NCBI RefSeq assembly: GCF_001625365.1
Contig: NZ_LJJF01000001.1
Coordinates: 6,931,501 to 6,995,500 of the forward strand
Reading direction: 5' to 3'
Source of the DNA: Streptomyces sp. MJM8645
Lineage (GTDB): Bacteria > Actinomycetota > Actinomycetes > Streptomycetales > Streptomycetaceae
Length of the DNA stretch: 64,000 nt
Below the pieces are notes generated by a model, which did no database searches, had not been told where the DNA came from, and saw only the letters and a list, made by a program, of their open reading frames with translations. Made by a program: the position numbers and the translations under genes. Each line of letters opens with the position of its first letter. Within the stretch, counting starts at the first letter, position 1. Below, piece after piece: positions 16,383 through 24,814 of this stretch.

Positions 16383-16561
16383 TCTCTACGTCCTGGATCA
16401 GATGGTCTGCCGGGCCCGTGACATGCGTGAGGATTGGTTGTCACAACTGCTTTGGGGTTGGCGGGAACTGGCCGTTGTCGGATGGCGGGCAAGCTGCCAA
16501 GCTCAGCGTTGAGGCTGGTGGCATCAGCGGCGTCGGCACCGATCTTCACGGGGGGACCAGA

Positions 16562-16957
16562 ATGAAACGGAACCTGAGGCAGCGCCTGGTGCGGACTGCC
16601 GTGGCCGGCGCTCTGGCAGCCGGAGGGCTCGCGCTGACGACCGGACCCGCCCACGCGGACACCGGGGACTACCCGGTCACCCTGAAGACGACCCACCATG
16701 TGGGGCTGTACTGGTCGCCCTGGACGGCCAACAAGGACATCCACCGTGACCTTGCCCCCGGGGATTTTGTGAACGTCCGCTGCTGGGCGGTTGGTGAGGA
16801 CATCGCCCAGCAGGGCGACGTTTGGTATTACATCAACACCGAGTACTACTACGGGTCTATCGGTCGGCAATACTTCAACGACTATGTGTATGGCGCATAT
16901 GTCGACAACTATGACCTGTGGCACGCGCGAGGCAGCAACGGCCTCCCCCAGTGCTGA
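16562..16957 (+). CDS. Small secreted protein, SH3-like
   Basis: 131 residues with a Sec signal peptide (MKRNLRQRLVRTAVAGALAA, hydrophobic core and cleavage near AHA-D at about residue 32). The mature part (DTGDYPVTLKTTHHVGLYWS, then GDFVNVRCWAVGEDI, VWYYINTEYYYGSIGRQYFN) is strand-rich with many Tyr/Trp, like small bacterial SH3 domains that end in W-Y-x-V/I. It has two cysteines (RCW and the C-terminal C). It is probably exported and may bind cell wall; that is inference. ATG 16562 is preceded by GGGGGA. Confidence 0.78.
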   Translation: MKRNLRQRLVRTAVAGALAAGGLALTTGPAHADTGDYPVTLKTTHHVGLYWSPWTANKDIHRDLAPGDFVNVRCWAVGEDIAQQGDVWYYINTEYYYGSIGRQYFNDYVYGAYVDNYDLWHARGSNGLPQC

Positions 16958-16970
16958 GGGACTGACTTCA

Positions 16971-17001
16971 GATGCCCCTCCCCGAAACGGGGAGGGGCAT
17001 C
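16971..17001. terminator. Perfect hairpin between convergent genes
   Basis: GATGCCCCTCCCC (16971-16983), loop GAAAC, GGGGAGGGGCATC (16989-17001). It lies 14 bases after the secreted protein stop and ahead of the stop of the leftward FAD reductase, so it can terminate both. Confidence 0.85.
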
Positions 17002-17069
17002 GTTGCGTTGGGGGGGTCAGAGGCGGACGATCCGCGTGGTGGTGCGGACGGCGAGTGTTCGTCCCTGTG

Positions 17070-18341
17070 TCAGATCTTGCCGAGCGGGGTGTCCGGGTCG
17101 GCCAGGGCCTTCGGGTCCACCGTCCGGCCGGAGCGCACGAGTTCGCGGATCGGGTCGGTGACGTCCCAGACGTTGACGTTCATGCCCGCCAGCACCCGGC
17201 CGCCGGTCAGCCAGAAGGCGATGAACTCGCGGGTGGCCGGGTCGCCCCGGAACACCACCTGGTCGTAGCCGTCCGGTTCGACGTAGCCGACGTACTCCAG
17301 GCCAACGTCGTACTGGTCGCTGAAGAAGTACGGGATCCGGTCGTACACCGCGTCCGGGTGCCCGAGCATTGCGCGGGCGGCGGTCTGCGGCTGGTTGACG
17401 GCGTTGGCCCAGTGTTCGACCCGCAGGTGCGTGTCGAACAGCGGGTGGTAGGCGTTGGCGACGTCGCCGGCCGCGTAGACGTCCGGGTCCGAAGTGCGCA
17501 GCTGCTGGTCGGTCTTGATGCCGTTGTCGATCTCCAGCCCGGCGGCCTCGGCCAGGCCGGTCGCCGGGGTGATGCCGATGCCGACCACCACCGCGTCGGC
17601 CGGCACCGTGGTGCCGTCGCCCAGCCGCACGCCGCTCACCGTGCCGCCGGAGCCGGTCAGTTCGGTGACCTCGACGCCGAACCGCAGCTGGACGCCGTGG
17701 TCGCGGTGCAGATCGGCGAAGACCTGCGCCACCTCCCGGCCCAGCACCCGCAGCAGCGGCAGTTCGGCGGCCTCCAGCACCGTCACCTCGGCGCCGGCCT
17801 CCCGGGCCGCGGCCGCCACCTCCAGGCCGATCCAGCCCGCGCCGATCACCGCGACCCGGGCGCCGGGGCGCAGCGCGGCCTTGATCCGGTCGCTGTCCTC
17901 GACCCGGCGCAGGTAGAGCACGCCGTCCTGGTCCGCGCCCGGCACCGGCAGCCGGCGTGGGGTCGAGCCGGTGGTGAGCAGCAGTTTGGCGTACTCGACC
18001 TGGCCGTCGTCGGTGAGCGTCACGGTGTGTCCGGCCGGGTCGATCGCGGCCACCGCCGTGCCCAGCCGCAGCGTGACGTCCTGCTCCCCGTACCACTGCG
18101 GCGGGTGGACGTAGATCTTCTCCCGGGGCGTCTTGCCGAGCAGGTACCCCTTCGACAGCGGCGGCCGCTCGTACGGGCGGTCGTGTTCGTCGCCGATCAG
18201 GACGATGCCGCCCCGGTACCCGGCCTCGCGCAGCGCCTGGGCGGCCTTCGCGCCGCCCAGGGACGCCCCGACGATCACGATCGGCCGCTCGCGCCCGCCG
18301 CCCTCCGCCGTTCCCGCTGTTCCCGCCGTGCCCGTGCCCAT
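17070..18341 (-). CDS. FAD-dependent NAD(P)H/ferredoxin reductase-like oxidoreductase
   Basis: 423 residues. An N-terminal FAD-binding dinucleotide fold (IVIVGASLGGAKAAQALREA), YERPPLSKGYLLG, an internal NAD-binding fold (VAVIGAGWIGLEVAAAAREA) and the second FAD motif VYAAGDVAN are all present. The C-terminal reductase domain (EHWANAVNQPQTAARAMLG) is typical of ferredoxin-NAD(P) reductases of dioxygenase and P450 systems. It could reduce the ferredoxin encoded near 27 kb, but the genes are 9 kb apart. It lies in a leftward group with SnoaL-like and MBL genes. Confidence 0.9.
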   Translation of the reverse strand: MGTGTAGTAGTAEGGGRERPIVIVGASLGGAKAAQALREAGYRGGIVLIGDEHDRPYERPPLSKGYLLGKTPREKIYVHPPQWYGEQDVTLRLGTAVAAIDPAGHTVTLTDDGQVEYAKLLLTTGSTPRRLPVPGADQDGVLYLRRVEDSDRIKAALRPGARVAVIGAGWIGLEVAAAAREAGAEVTVLEAAELPLLRVLGREVAQVFADLHRDHGVQLRFGVEVTELTGSGGTVSGVRLGDGTTVPADAVVVGIGITPATGLAEAAGLEIDNGIKTDQQLRTSDPDVYAAGDVANAYHPLFDTHLRVEHWANAVNQPQTAARAMLGHPDAVYDRIPYFFSDQYDVGLEYVGYVEPDGYDQVVFRGDPATREFIAFWLTGGRVLAGMNVNVWDVTDPIRELVRSGRTVDPKALADPDTPLGKI

Positions 18342-18520
18342 GCTGAACTCCTCGCTCTCCGGCCGGAATCAGGGGCCAGCCTGCCGCCGTCCGGGTGGCG
18401 TGTCGAGGCCGTGCCGGGCGCGCCGCGCCGCGCTCCCCCGTACGGGTGAACGCGATCCGGTGCGCGAGTCCGGTGCGCGAACCGCTACGGGGGCGGTCAA
18501 GGAATCCGCTACGGGGCTCG

Positions 18521-18952
18521 CTACGGGGTCATCGCCTCCCGGACCAGCGCGGTGTCGGCGAACTGCTCGAAGCGGACGATCCGGCCGCCGCGCACCGTGA
18601 AGTGGTGGGCGACCCGCACCGCGAGCGGCTTTCCGGTGGCCTTGTGCACGGCCGTGTAGCGGGCCAGCACCACCACGTTCTCGCCGTCGACCACGTAGGT
18701 GTCGTCGTGCGCCGTCCAGTTCTCCCAGGCGGCGGCCAGGCGCTCCATGACGTTGGCGGTGACGCCCTTCGGGGTGCGGTAGGTGCCGGCCAGCGGGAAG
18801 CCGGCCATCTCGGTCCACTCCACGTCGTCGGCGAGCGTGGCGCGCAGGGCGGCCAGGTCGCCGTGGGCGGAGGCCAGGTACTGGCGGCGGACCACGTCGG
18901 CCGGGGCGGAGGACTCGGCGAACGAGGCGGTGTCCCTCGGGATCTCGATCAT
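18521..18952 (-). CDS. SnoaL-like / NTF2-fold protein
   Basis: 143 residues with a classic SnoaL-like layout: DVVRRQYLASAHGDLAALRA, TLADDVEWTEMAGFPLAGTY, and the strands VVVLARYTAVHKATGKPLAV and HHFTVRGGRIVRFEQFADT. It may be a small isomerase, hydrolase or ligand-binding protein. The ATG at 18952 begins 7 bases after the stop of the MBL gene, so the two are co-transcribed. Confidence 0.85.
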   Translation of the reverse strand: MIEIPRDTASFAESSAPADVVRRQYLASAHGDLAALRATLADDVEWTEMAGFPLAGTYRTPKGVTANVMERLAAAWENWTAHDDTYVVDGENVVVLARYTAVHKATGKPLAVRVAHHFTVRGGRIVRFEQFADTALVREAMTP

Positions 18953-18958
18953 CGTCGC

Positions 18959-19762
18959 TCAGCCCCAGGCCATCTCGCCCATGGCGACCTTGGTGCCGAG
19001 GTCGACGGCGATCTTCAGCCCCAGGTCGGGGAAGCGCCGTTCCAGCGCCTCCTTCGCGGCGGTCGCGTCCGGGGCCCGGCCGATCTCGGTCTCGAAGGCG
19101 CGCAGGTAGTCCCGGGTGTGGCGGACGGAGGTGAGGTCGGTGGCCGCGCCGGCGGTGCGGTGGCCGGCCGCGACGAACTGCGGTTCGAGCGCCTCGATCC
19201 CGTCCAACAGGTCGATCCAGGCGGCGCGTTGGGCCTGTTCGGGGGTGTCGGCCGTCCACACGTGCAGGCCCTCGAAGAGCAGCACGCCGCCGAGTACGGC
19301 GTGGTGGTGGTGCTGCCAGAGGTAGTGCCGGTCGGGCAGGTGGAAGTCGGCGCCGCGCAGCTCGAACCGGTGCCCCTCGAAGACGAGTTCGTCCCCGTGC
19401 AGCACCTCGGGGCGGACCAGCCGGGTGGGCAGCTCGGGGCCGAGGTGGGCCCAGGCCTTGAGCTTGCCCTCGAACGTCTCCTGGATGTGCTCGACGGTGG
19501 AGGCGGTGGCCAGGAACCGTGCCTCCGGGAAGGCGTCCTGGACCTCCTGGGCGCCGAAGTAGAAGTCCGGGTCCCCGTGGCTGACGAAGACCGCTGCCAG
19601 CCGCTTGCCGGCGGCGCGGATCCGCTCCACCAGCCGGCGGCCGTCGGAGCGGGTGAACCCGGCGTCCACCAGCAGGGCGTCCTGCGGGCCGGTGACCAGG
19701 ACGGAGGTCTTGTTGAGCGAGCTGTCGGGGCTGTCGATGATCTCGAAGTCGAGAGCACTCAT
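18959..19762 (-). CDS. Metallo-beta-lactamase-fold protein with altered metal motif
   Basis: 267 residues of MBL fold: SSLNKTSVLVTGPQDALLVD, AGFTRSDGRRLVERIRAAGK. The motif normally THxHxDH reads SHGDPDFYFG, with the second and third His positions occupied by Asp and Phe. Later elements include HLPDRHYLWQHHHH and VAAGH. Zinc binding may be altered or lost. ATG 19762 has AGGAAGGA upstream. Co-transcribed with the SnoaL-like gene 6 bases downstream; the substrate is unknown. Confidence 0.82.
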   Translation of the reverse strand: MSALDFEIIDSPDSSLNKTSVLVTGPQDALLVDAGFTRSDGRRLVERIRAAGKRLAAVFVSHGDPDFYFGAQEVQDAFPEARFLATASTVEHIQETFEGKLKAWAHLGPELPTRLVRPEVLHGDELVFEGHRFELRGADFHLPDRHYLWQHHHHAVLGGVLLFEGLHVWTADTPEQAQRAAWIDLLDGIEALEPQFVAAGHRTAGAATDLTSVRHTRDYLRAFETEIGRAPDATAAKEALERRFPDLGLKIAVDLGTKVAMGEMAWG

Positions 19763-19884
19763 GGGTCTGTTGTCCTTCCTCCTGCCGAGCACGCCTCGCC
19801 GCCAGCATCGGCCTTGCGGGTGCGCTCCGCATCCGGAGGAGGGGCGGGGGTGGGACCGGGCCCGATCCGAACCGCGCCGGGGGC

Positions 19885-21183
19885 TCACGTCGTCGGGGCC
19901 AGTCGCAGCACCGCCAGCGCCCCCAGCAGGGTCGCCCCGGCCAGCACCGGCCACAGCACCCCCGGACCGGCCGCCAGCAGCGCCATCAGCGTCGCCGGCG
20001 CCGCCGCCCGGCCCACGCCCGAGGAGAGCTCCCAGCGTGCCAGCGCCCGCCCCAGCAGGTGTGGTGGGGCGGCGGCCGTCACCAGGGCCGTCCCCGCACC
20101 GGTGTAGAGGATCTCGCCCAGCGTGAACACCACCGAGACCGCCGCGGCGCCCGCCGCGCCCGCCGTGCCGCCCAGCGACCCGACCGCCCAGTACCCCAGG
20201 TAGGCCAGGGCCAGCGTCACCCCCGAGGCGGCCAGCACGGCCCGCCGCGAACGGTCCGCGAGCCGCAGCACCAGCACCAGCTGCAGCGCGACCACCAGCA
20301 CGGTGTTGCCCACGAACACTCCCGACGACCACGCCGGGGAGGCGTGCAGGTGCAGCACCAGCAGCGCCGGCAGCGCCACCTCCAGCACGTCGAAGCAGAA
20401 CGCGTACGGCAGGTTGGCGAGGCTCAGCAGGCTGATCCGCCGCAGCGACTCGCCCTGCTCCCGCACGTCCACCGCCCGGTCGGCGGCCCGGTGTGGCGCG
20501 CGCACCCGCAGCGACAGCACCAGCGCGGCGGCGGCCAGGCAGGCCGCGCCCGTCGCCCCGGCCAGCACCCGGATCGCGCCCGCCCCGCCGGTCACCACCA
20601 GCGTGGCCAGCAGCGCCCCCGCGCCCAGCCCCGCGTTGCGCAGCGACCGCCCGGCCGCCAGCGCGGCGTCCCGCAGCCGGCCCTCGGTCAGCGTGCTGAC
20701 CACCGCCGCGTGCGTGGTCGGCCAGGACTGGCTGCCCACCCCGATCAGCACCGACGCCGCCACGAACCCCGGCAGGCCGTCCGCGACCAGCAGCGCCAGC
20801 GCGCCCGCCGCCCGCACCGCCAAGGTGGCCGCCGCCGGGAGGGTCCGGGCGCCGCGGTCGATCCACCGGCCGGTCAGCGGCATCACCAGCAGGCCCGCCA
20901 CCATCCCCGCCGACATCGCCAGCCCCGCCGCCGCCGCGCCCAGGTGCAGCACCCCGATCCCGTACAGCAGCAGGAACGGCCGCAGCAGGCCGGAGCCCAC
21001 CGCGTCCACCACCAGCGCGGCCGCGTACCGGGGCCCGCCCGCGGCGGTCAGCAGCCGCAGCAGCGTGAACGGGCCCCGGCGGCTCGTACCGATCGGCGGG
21101 GCCGGCGGCCGGCCGTCGCGGGCGGCGGTGTGGTCGCGGGCGGCGGCGTGGTCATGGACGGACTTCTCCTGGATCAGGCTCAT
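19885..21183 (-). CDS. MFS transporter
   Basis: 432 residues with about 12 hydrophobic segments. The loop between TM2 and TM3 reads MPLTGRWIDRGARTLPAAAT, a variant of the G-x-x-x-D-R-x-G-R MFS signature. N-terminal residues 1-45 are cytosolic and charged. It is probably an efflux pump. The gene is divergent from an ArsR-type regulator, and a perfect 12-base-arm palindrome lies between them, so it is the likely target of that regulator. Confidence 0.87.
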   Translation of the reverse strand: MSLIQEKSVHDHAAARDHTAARDGRPPAPPIGTSRRGPFTLLRLLTAAGGPRYAAALVVDAVGSGLLRPFLLLYGIGVLHLGAAAAGLAMSAGMVAGLLVMPLTGRWIDRGARTLPAAATLAVRAAGALALLVADGLPGFVAASVLIGVGSQSWPTTHAAVVSTLTEGRLRDAALAAGRSLRNAGLGAGALLATLVVTGGAGAIRVLAGATGAACLAAAALVLSLRVRAPHRAADRAVDVREQGESLRRISLLSLANLPYAFCFDVLEVALPALLVLHLHASPAWSSGVFVGNTVLVVALQLVLVLRLADRSRRAVLAASGVTLALAYLGYWAVGSLGGTAGAAGAAAVSVVFTLGEILYTGAGTALVTAAAPPHLLGRALARWELSSGVGRAAAPATLMALLAAGPGVLWPVLAGATLLGALAVLRLAPTT

Positions 21184-21219
21184 GGCCGGTACCGTCCGCC
21201 CTGCCCGGCCCGCCGGGCA

Positions 21220-21248
21220 CGTCGATTGACGCTAACCGTCAATCGACG
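21220..21248. promoter_or_regulatory. Operator-like palindrome between MFS and ArsR genes
   Basis: Perfect inverted repeat CGTCGATTGACG (21220-21231), spacer CTAAC, CGTCAATCGACG (21237-21248). It lies 37 bases upstream of the MFS start and about 105 upstream of the ArsR start. Symmetry and position fit the binding site of the adjacent winged-helix regulator. Confidence 0.75.
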
Positions 21249-21352
21249 CGGGAGCGGATCCGGGCGGGTGGCAGGATCGCCGTCGTGAGCGAACCGATCA
21301 CCAAGAGGCGCGGGTGGGCGGACGCCCCTGCCGGGAGGAGCACGGCGGGCGC

Positions 21353-22450
21353 ATGACCGTGACCATCGACATCACCGGCCTGCCCGACGAGCGCCTGCTC
21401 TTCACGCCGTCCCCGCTGGGCGAGCTGACCGCGATGCTGGACGTCCTCGCCGAGCCCGCGCACCACCCCGCGCTGCACGGCTGGGCGTCCAGCACCGCCG
21501 CGACGATCCCGCCGGTGCTGTCCGAGCGGCTGCTGGAGGCCGACTTCCTCTGGCGCTCCTCCCGCGCCGACTTCCTCGTCCCCGGCCTGCCCGGCGCCAC
21601 CCTGGCCGACGAGCTCGACGCCGTCGACCGGATGGACGACGAGCTGTACGTCGCCGCCGCCCTCGTCACCACCTGCGGCTCCTCCCGGCCGGCCCGCCGG
21701 GTGTCCTCCCCGCTCACCGACCCGGTGGCCAACGAGCGGGCCCGCGAACTCGCGCTCGCCCGGGGCCCCCGGCAGGCCGCCTTCGCGGACCGGCTGCTCG
21801 CCGACCCGCCCGCCGTCCGGGCCCTCGTCCGGCGGATGCTGGAGGACTGCGAGTCGGCGTTCTTCGCCGACGCCTGGCAGCGCGTCCTGCCCGCCCTGGC
21901 CGCCGACGCCCGGCGCAAGGCCGACCTGCTGGCCCGGCGCGGCCCCGCCGAGGCGCTGGCCGCGGTCTCACCCTCCGTCACCCTCGACCAGAGCGCCGAC
22001 GGGCGGCGGCGGATCGTCATCGACAAGCTCCAGGACAACGCCACCAGCGGCACCGACGGCGGCGGCGTCACCCTCATCCCCACCGCCTTCGGCCGGCCCC
22101 ACCTCGTGGTGGTGTACACCCCCGGCTGGCGTCCCGTCCTCCAGTACCCCGTCGCCGAGGCGGGCATCCCCGAACCCGTCTCGTTGGCCCTCGTCCAGCA
22201 GCGGCTGGAGGCCCTCGCCCACCCCGTCCGGCTGCGCCTGGCCCGCACCATGGCCCGCGGCGCGCACACCACCGGCGAACTCGCCACCACCTGGCAGCTC
22301 AGCGCGCCCGAGGTGTCCCGGCACCTGGCCGTCCTGCGCAAGGCGGGGCTGCTCATCACCCAGCGGCGCGGGCGGTACATGCTCTACCAGCTCGACCTTC
22401 CGGGCAGCGCCCGGCTCGGTTCGGACTTCCTGGAGGCGTTGCTGCGGTGA
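21353..22450 (+). CDS. ArsR-type regulator with N-terminal DUF5937 domain
   Basis: 365 residues. The long N-terminal part (MTVTIDITGLPDERLLFTPS, LGELTAMLDVLAEPAHHPAL) matches the DUF5937 region found before ArsR HTHs. The C-terminal winged helix is clear: RLEALAHPVRLRLARTMARG, HTTGELATTWQLSAPEVSRH, AVLRKAGLLITQRRGRYMLY. No metal-binding Cys motif is present, so it probably senses an organic ligand. ATG 21353 is used, with GGGAGGAG about 12 bases upstream. It faces the MFS gene across the palindrome at 21220-21248. Confidence 0.88.
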   Translation: MTVTIDITGLPDERLLFTPSPLGELTAMLDVLAEPAHHPALHGWASSTAATIPPVLSERLLEADFLWRSSRADFLVPGLPGATLADELDAVDRMDDELYVAAALVTTCGSSRPARRVSSPLTDPVANERARELALARGPRQAAFADRLLADPPAVRALVRRMLEDCESAFFADAWQRVLPALAADARRKADLLARRGPAEALAAVSPSVTLDQSADGRRRIVIDKLQDNATSGTDGGGVTLIPTAFGRPHLVVVYTPGWRPVLQYPVAEAGIPEPVSLALVQQRLEALAHPVRLRLARTMARGAHTTGELATTWQLSAPEVSRHLAVLRKAGLLITQRRGRYMLYQLDLPGSARLGSDFLEALLR

Positions 22451-22533
22451 GCGGTGTCGTGGTGACCGGCGGGCCGGCGAACCGGCAACAGGTGAGCGGG
22501 AACAGCGGGGGAGCGGAACGCGTTCGTCCGGGC

Positions 22534-23391
22534 ATGACCGACGACGCCTCACCCCGCATCCTGCGCTACGCCGCCTTCACCACCCGCCCCGAGGGCGGCA
22601 ACCCGGCGGGCGTCGTACTCGACGCCGCAGGCCTGACCGACGAGCGGATGCTCGCCATCGCCGCCGAGCTCGGCTACTCCGAGACGGCCTTCCTGACCGC
22701 GGGAGCGGCCGAAGGCGCCTACGGAGTCCGGTACTTCAGCCCGCTCACCGAGGTGCCGTTCTGCGGCCACGCCACGGTCGCCTCCGCCGTCGCGCTCGCC
22801 GCCCGCACCGGCCCCGGGCACTACGTCTTCACGACGGCCGCGGGCGAAGTCCCCGTACAGGTCGACCAGGACGCGGAGGGCGTCCTGCGCGCCACCCTGA
22901 CCAGTGTCGAGCCGCAGGTGGAGGACGTGACCGACGCCGACGTCGACGAGGTCCTCGCCCTGCTCGGCTGGGCCCGCACCGACCTCGACCCGGCCCTGCC
23001 GCCCCGGATCGCCTACGCCGGCGCCCGCCACCTCGTCCTCGCCGCCGCCACCCGCGACCGCCTGGCCCGCCTCGACTACGACTTCGACGGCCTCGCCGCC
23101 TACACCCGGGCCCGCGACCTGGTGACCCTCCAACTCGTCTGGCGCGAGGCCCGGGACGTCTTCCACGTCCGCAACCCCTTCCCGGTCGGCGGCGTCGTCG
23201 AGGACCCGGCCACCGGCGCCGCCGCGGCCGCCTTCGGCGCCTACCTGCGGGAGCAGGGCGCGGCGGCGGCCCCGACGGTGCTGACCCTCCACCAGGGCGA
23301 GGACCTGGGCCGCCCGGGCGTGCTCCACGTCGAACTGCGGACGGCGGACAGCCGGATCCGGGTGTCCGGCGCGGCGGTGGCGATCCCGTAG
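22534..23391 (+). CDS. PhzF-family isomerase/epimerase
   Basis: 285 residues. PhzF signature elements: RYAAFTTRPEGGNPAGVVLD, the catalytic-Glu motif LGYSETAFL, YFSPLTEVPFCGHATVASA and the C-lobe GGVVEDPATGAAAAAFGAYL. Family members catalyse isomerisations such as that in phenazine biosynthesis, or diaminopimelate epimerase-like chemistry; no phenazine genes are here. ATG 22534 starts right before the fold. A GTG at 22447 overlapping the upstream stop is an alternative that would add 29 residues. Confidence 0.88.
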   Translation: MTDDASPRILRYAAFTTRPEGGNPAGVVLDAAGLTDERMLAIAAELGYSETAFLTAGAAEGAYGVRYFSPLTEVPFCGHATVASAVALAARTGPGHYVFTTAAGEVPVQVDQDAEGVLRATLTSVEPQVEDVTDADVDEVLALLGWARTDLDPALPPRIAYAGARHLVLAAATRDRLARLDYDFDGLAAYTRARDLVTLQLVWREARDVFHVRNPFPVGGVVEDPATGAAAAAFGAYLREQGAAAAPTVLTLHQGEDLGRPGVLHVELRTADSRIRVSGAAVAIP

Positions 23392-23410
23392 CGCGAACGC
23401 GAACGCGATC

Positions 23411-23470
23411 GGCCCGGTCCCGGCCCGGTCCCGGCCCGGTCCCGGCCCGGTCCCGGCCCGGTCCCGGCCC
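23411..23470. repeat. 11-bp tandem repeat, 5.5 copies
   Basis: The unit GGCCCGGTCCC is repeated five times perfectly with a further GGCCC (60 bases), in the gap between PhzF and the APH-like gene. The copies are self-complementary in part and could fold. No coding role is evident. Confidence 0.9.
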
Positions 23471-23524
23471 GAGGCGTCCGGAAATTCGCTCGCATACGGG
23501 GCCCGGGTGGGCGAAGCTGCCCGG

Positions 23525-24805
23525 ATGCAGCGAGCGAACGAACGCACCGTCACGGTCCATCTCACCCACGGGGGCGAGTACTTCGGCCCCGTGGGCCCGT
23601 TCGAGGCGGCGGGCGGGTGGTGGTCGTCGGTGGACGGGGTGGGAGCGCGGGCGGCCGAACTCGCCGGGGTGCCGGTGCTGGTGCTGCGGCTGGTGGAGGG
23701 GCGGAGCGAGCAGGGCGGGCGCGGCGGGCACGGCGGGCAGGTGTGCTACCACGCCGAGGCGCTGGAGCGGCCGACGGCCGTCGAAGCCAGGCCGCTGGAC
23801 GCCGGGACGGCCGCGCTGCTCGGCCCCGCCGAGCGCCGCGCGGCCTGGGCCACGCCGGCCGGGCTGGGGGAGGCGCTGGCCTGGGCGGAGGCGGAGCTGG
23901 CCGGGGTCGGCCGTCCGGTCGCCGGCCCGGCGCGGCAGATCCGGACGTGGAACCTGTCGGGCCTCGTCCGCCTCCCGACGGCCACCGGCCGCGACGCCTG
24001 GCTGAAGACCACGACGCCCGCCTTCAACGCCCGGGAGGGCGAGGTGATCGCGCTGCTCGGCAGCGTCGACCCGGGGCTCGTGCCGCCGGTGCTGGCCGCC
24101 GACCCGGCGGGCGGGCGGCTGCTGCTGGACCACGTGCCCGGCGAGGACTGCTGGTCGCCGTCCCTCGACACCGTCGAGGAGGTGGTGCCCCGGCTGGTCG
24201 CCGCCCAGGCGGCGCTGGCCGCCGACGGGCGCGCGGCGACGGCCGGGCTGCGCGACCGGACGCCCCGCACCCTGCTCGCCCAGGCGCAGGCGCTGCTCGA
24301 CCGGCTCCCCGGCGAGACCGACCTGACGCCCGGGGAACTGGCCGGCGTCCGCCGACTGGTCGCCGAACTCCCCGCTCTGCTGGAGGAGTTGGCGGCCTGC
24401 GGCCTCCCCGAGACCCTGGTGCACGGCGACTTCCACCCCGGCAACTGGCGCTCCGACGGCAAGCGTCCGGTGGTCGTCGACTACGCCGACTCCTACCTCG
24501 GCCACCCCGCCCTGGACGGGCTGCGCCCGCGCGCCTACCTCTCGCCGGAGCGCTGGCAGCACCTCGTCGAGGTCTGGCTGAAGGCCTGGAGCGAGCACGC
24601 GCCCGGATCCCGGCCGTGGCGCGCGCTGGAGCTGGTCGAACCGCTGTACCACCTGTCCTACGCGCTGCGCTACCAGGAGTTCCTGGACCACATCGAGGAG
24701 AGCGAACGCCCGTACCACGCGGGCGACCCGGCCGCCGAGCTGCGCGCGGCGCTGGCCTGTGGCGTTCCCGACCTCACGGGTCAGAACACCGAGGACGCGC
24801 CCTAG
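23525..24805 (+). CDS. Aminoglycoside phosphotransferase-family kinase-like protein
   Basis: 426 residues. The C-terminal half is an APH fold: phosphate-transfer motif LVHGDFHPGNWRSDG (about residues 298-312), metal motif VVVDYADSYLGHPALDG. The N-terminal 130 residues form an extra domain beginning RTVTVHLTHGGEYFGPVGPF, with a NUDIX-like or unrelated look that I cannot place. Substrate unknown; resistance activity should not be assumed. ATG 23525 is used. The LysR gene starts 9 bases after its stop. Confidence 0.83.
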   Translation: MQRANERTVTVHLTHGGEYFGPVGPFEAAGGWWSSVDGVGARAAELAGVPVLVLRLVEGRSEQGGRGGHGGQVCYHAEALERPTAVEARPLDAGTAALLGPAERRAAWATPAGLGEALAWAEAELAGVGRPVAGPARQIRTWNLSGLVRLPTATGRDAWLKTTTPAFNAREGEVIALLGSVDPGLVPPVLAADPAGGRLLLDHVPGEDCWSPSLDTVEEVVPRLVAAQAALAADGRAATAGLRDRTPRTLLAQAQALLDRLPGETDLTPGELAGVRRLVAELPALLEELAACGLPETLVHGDFHPGNWRSDGKRPVVVDYADSYLGHPALDGLRPRAYLSPERWQHLVEVWLKAWSEHAPGSRPWRALELVEPLYHLSYALRYQEFLDHIEESERPYHAGDPAAELRAALACGVPDLTGQNTEDAP

Positions 24806-24814
24806 ACTGCCGGG

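Noticed and set aside
16791..18449. A plus-strand frame opposite the FAD reductase
   Set aside because: Shadow of the reductase on the minus strand, which has both dinucleotide-binding motifs.
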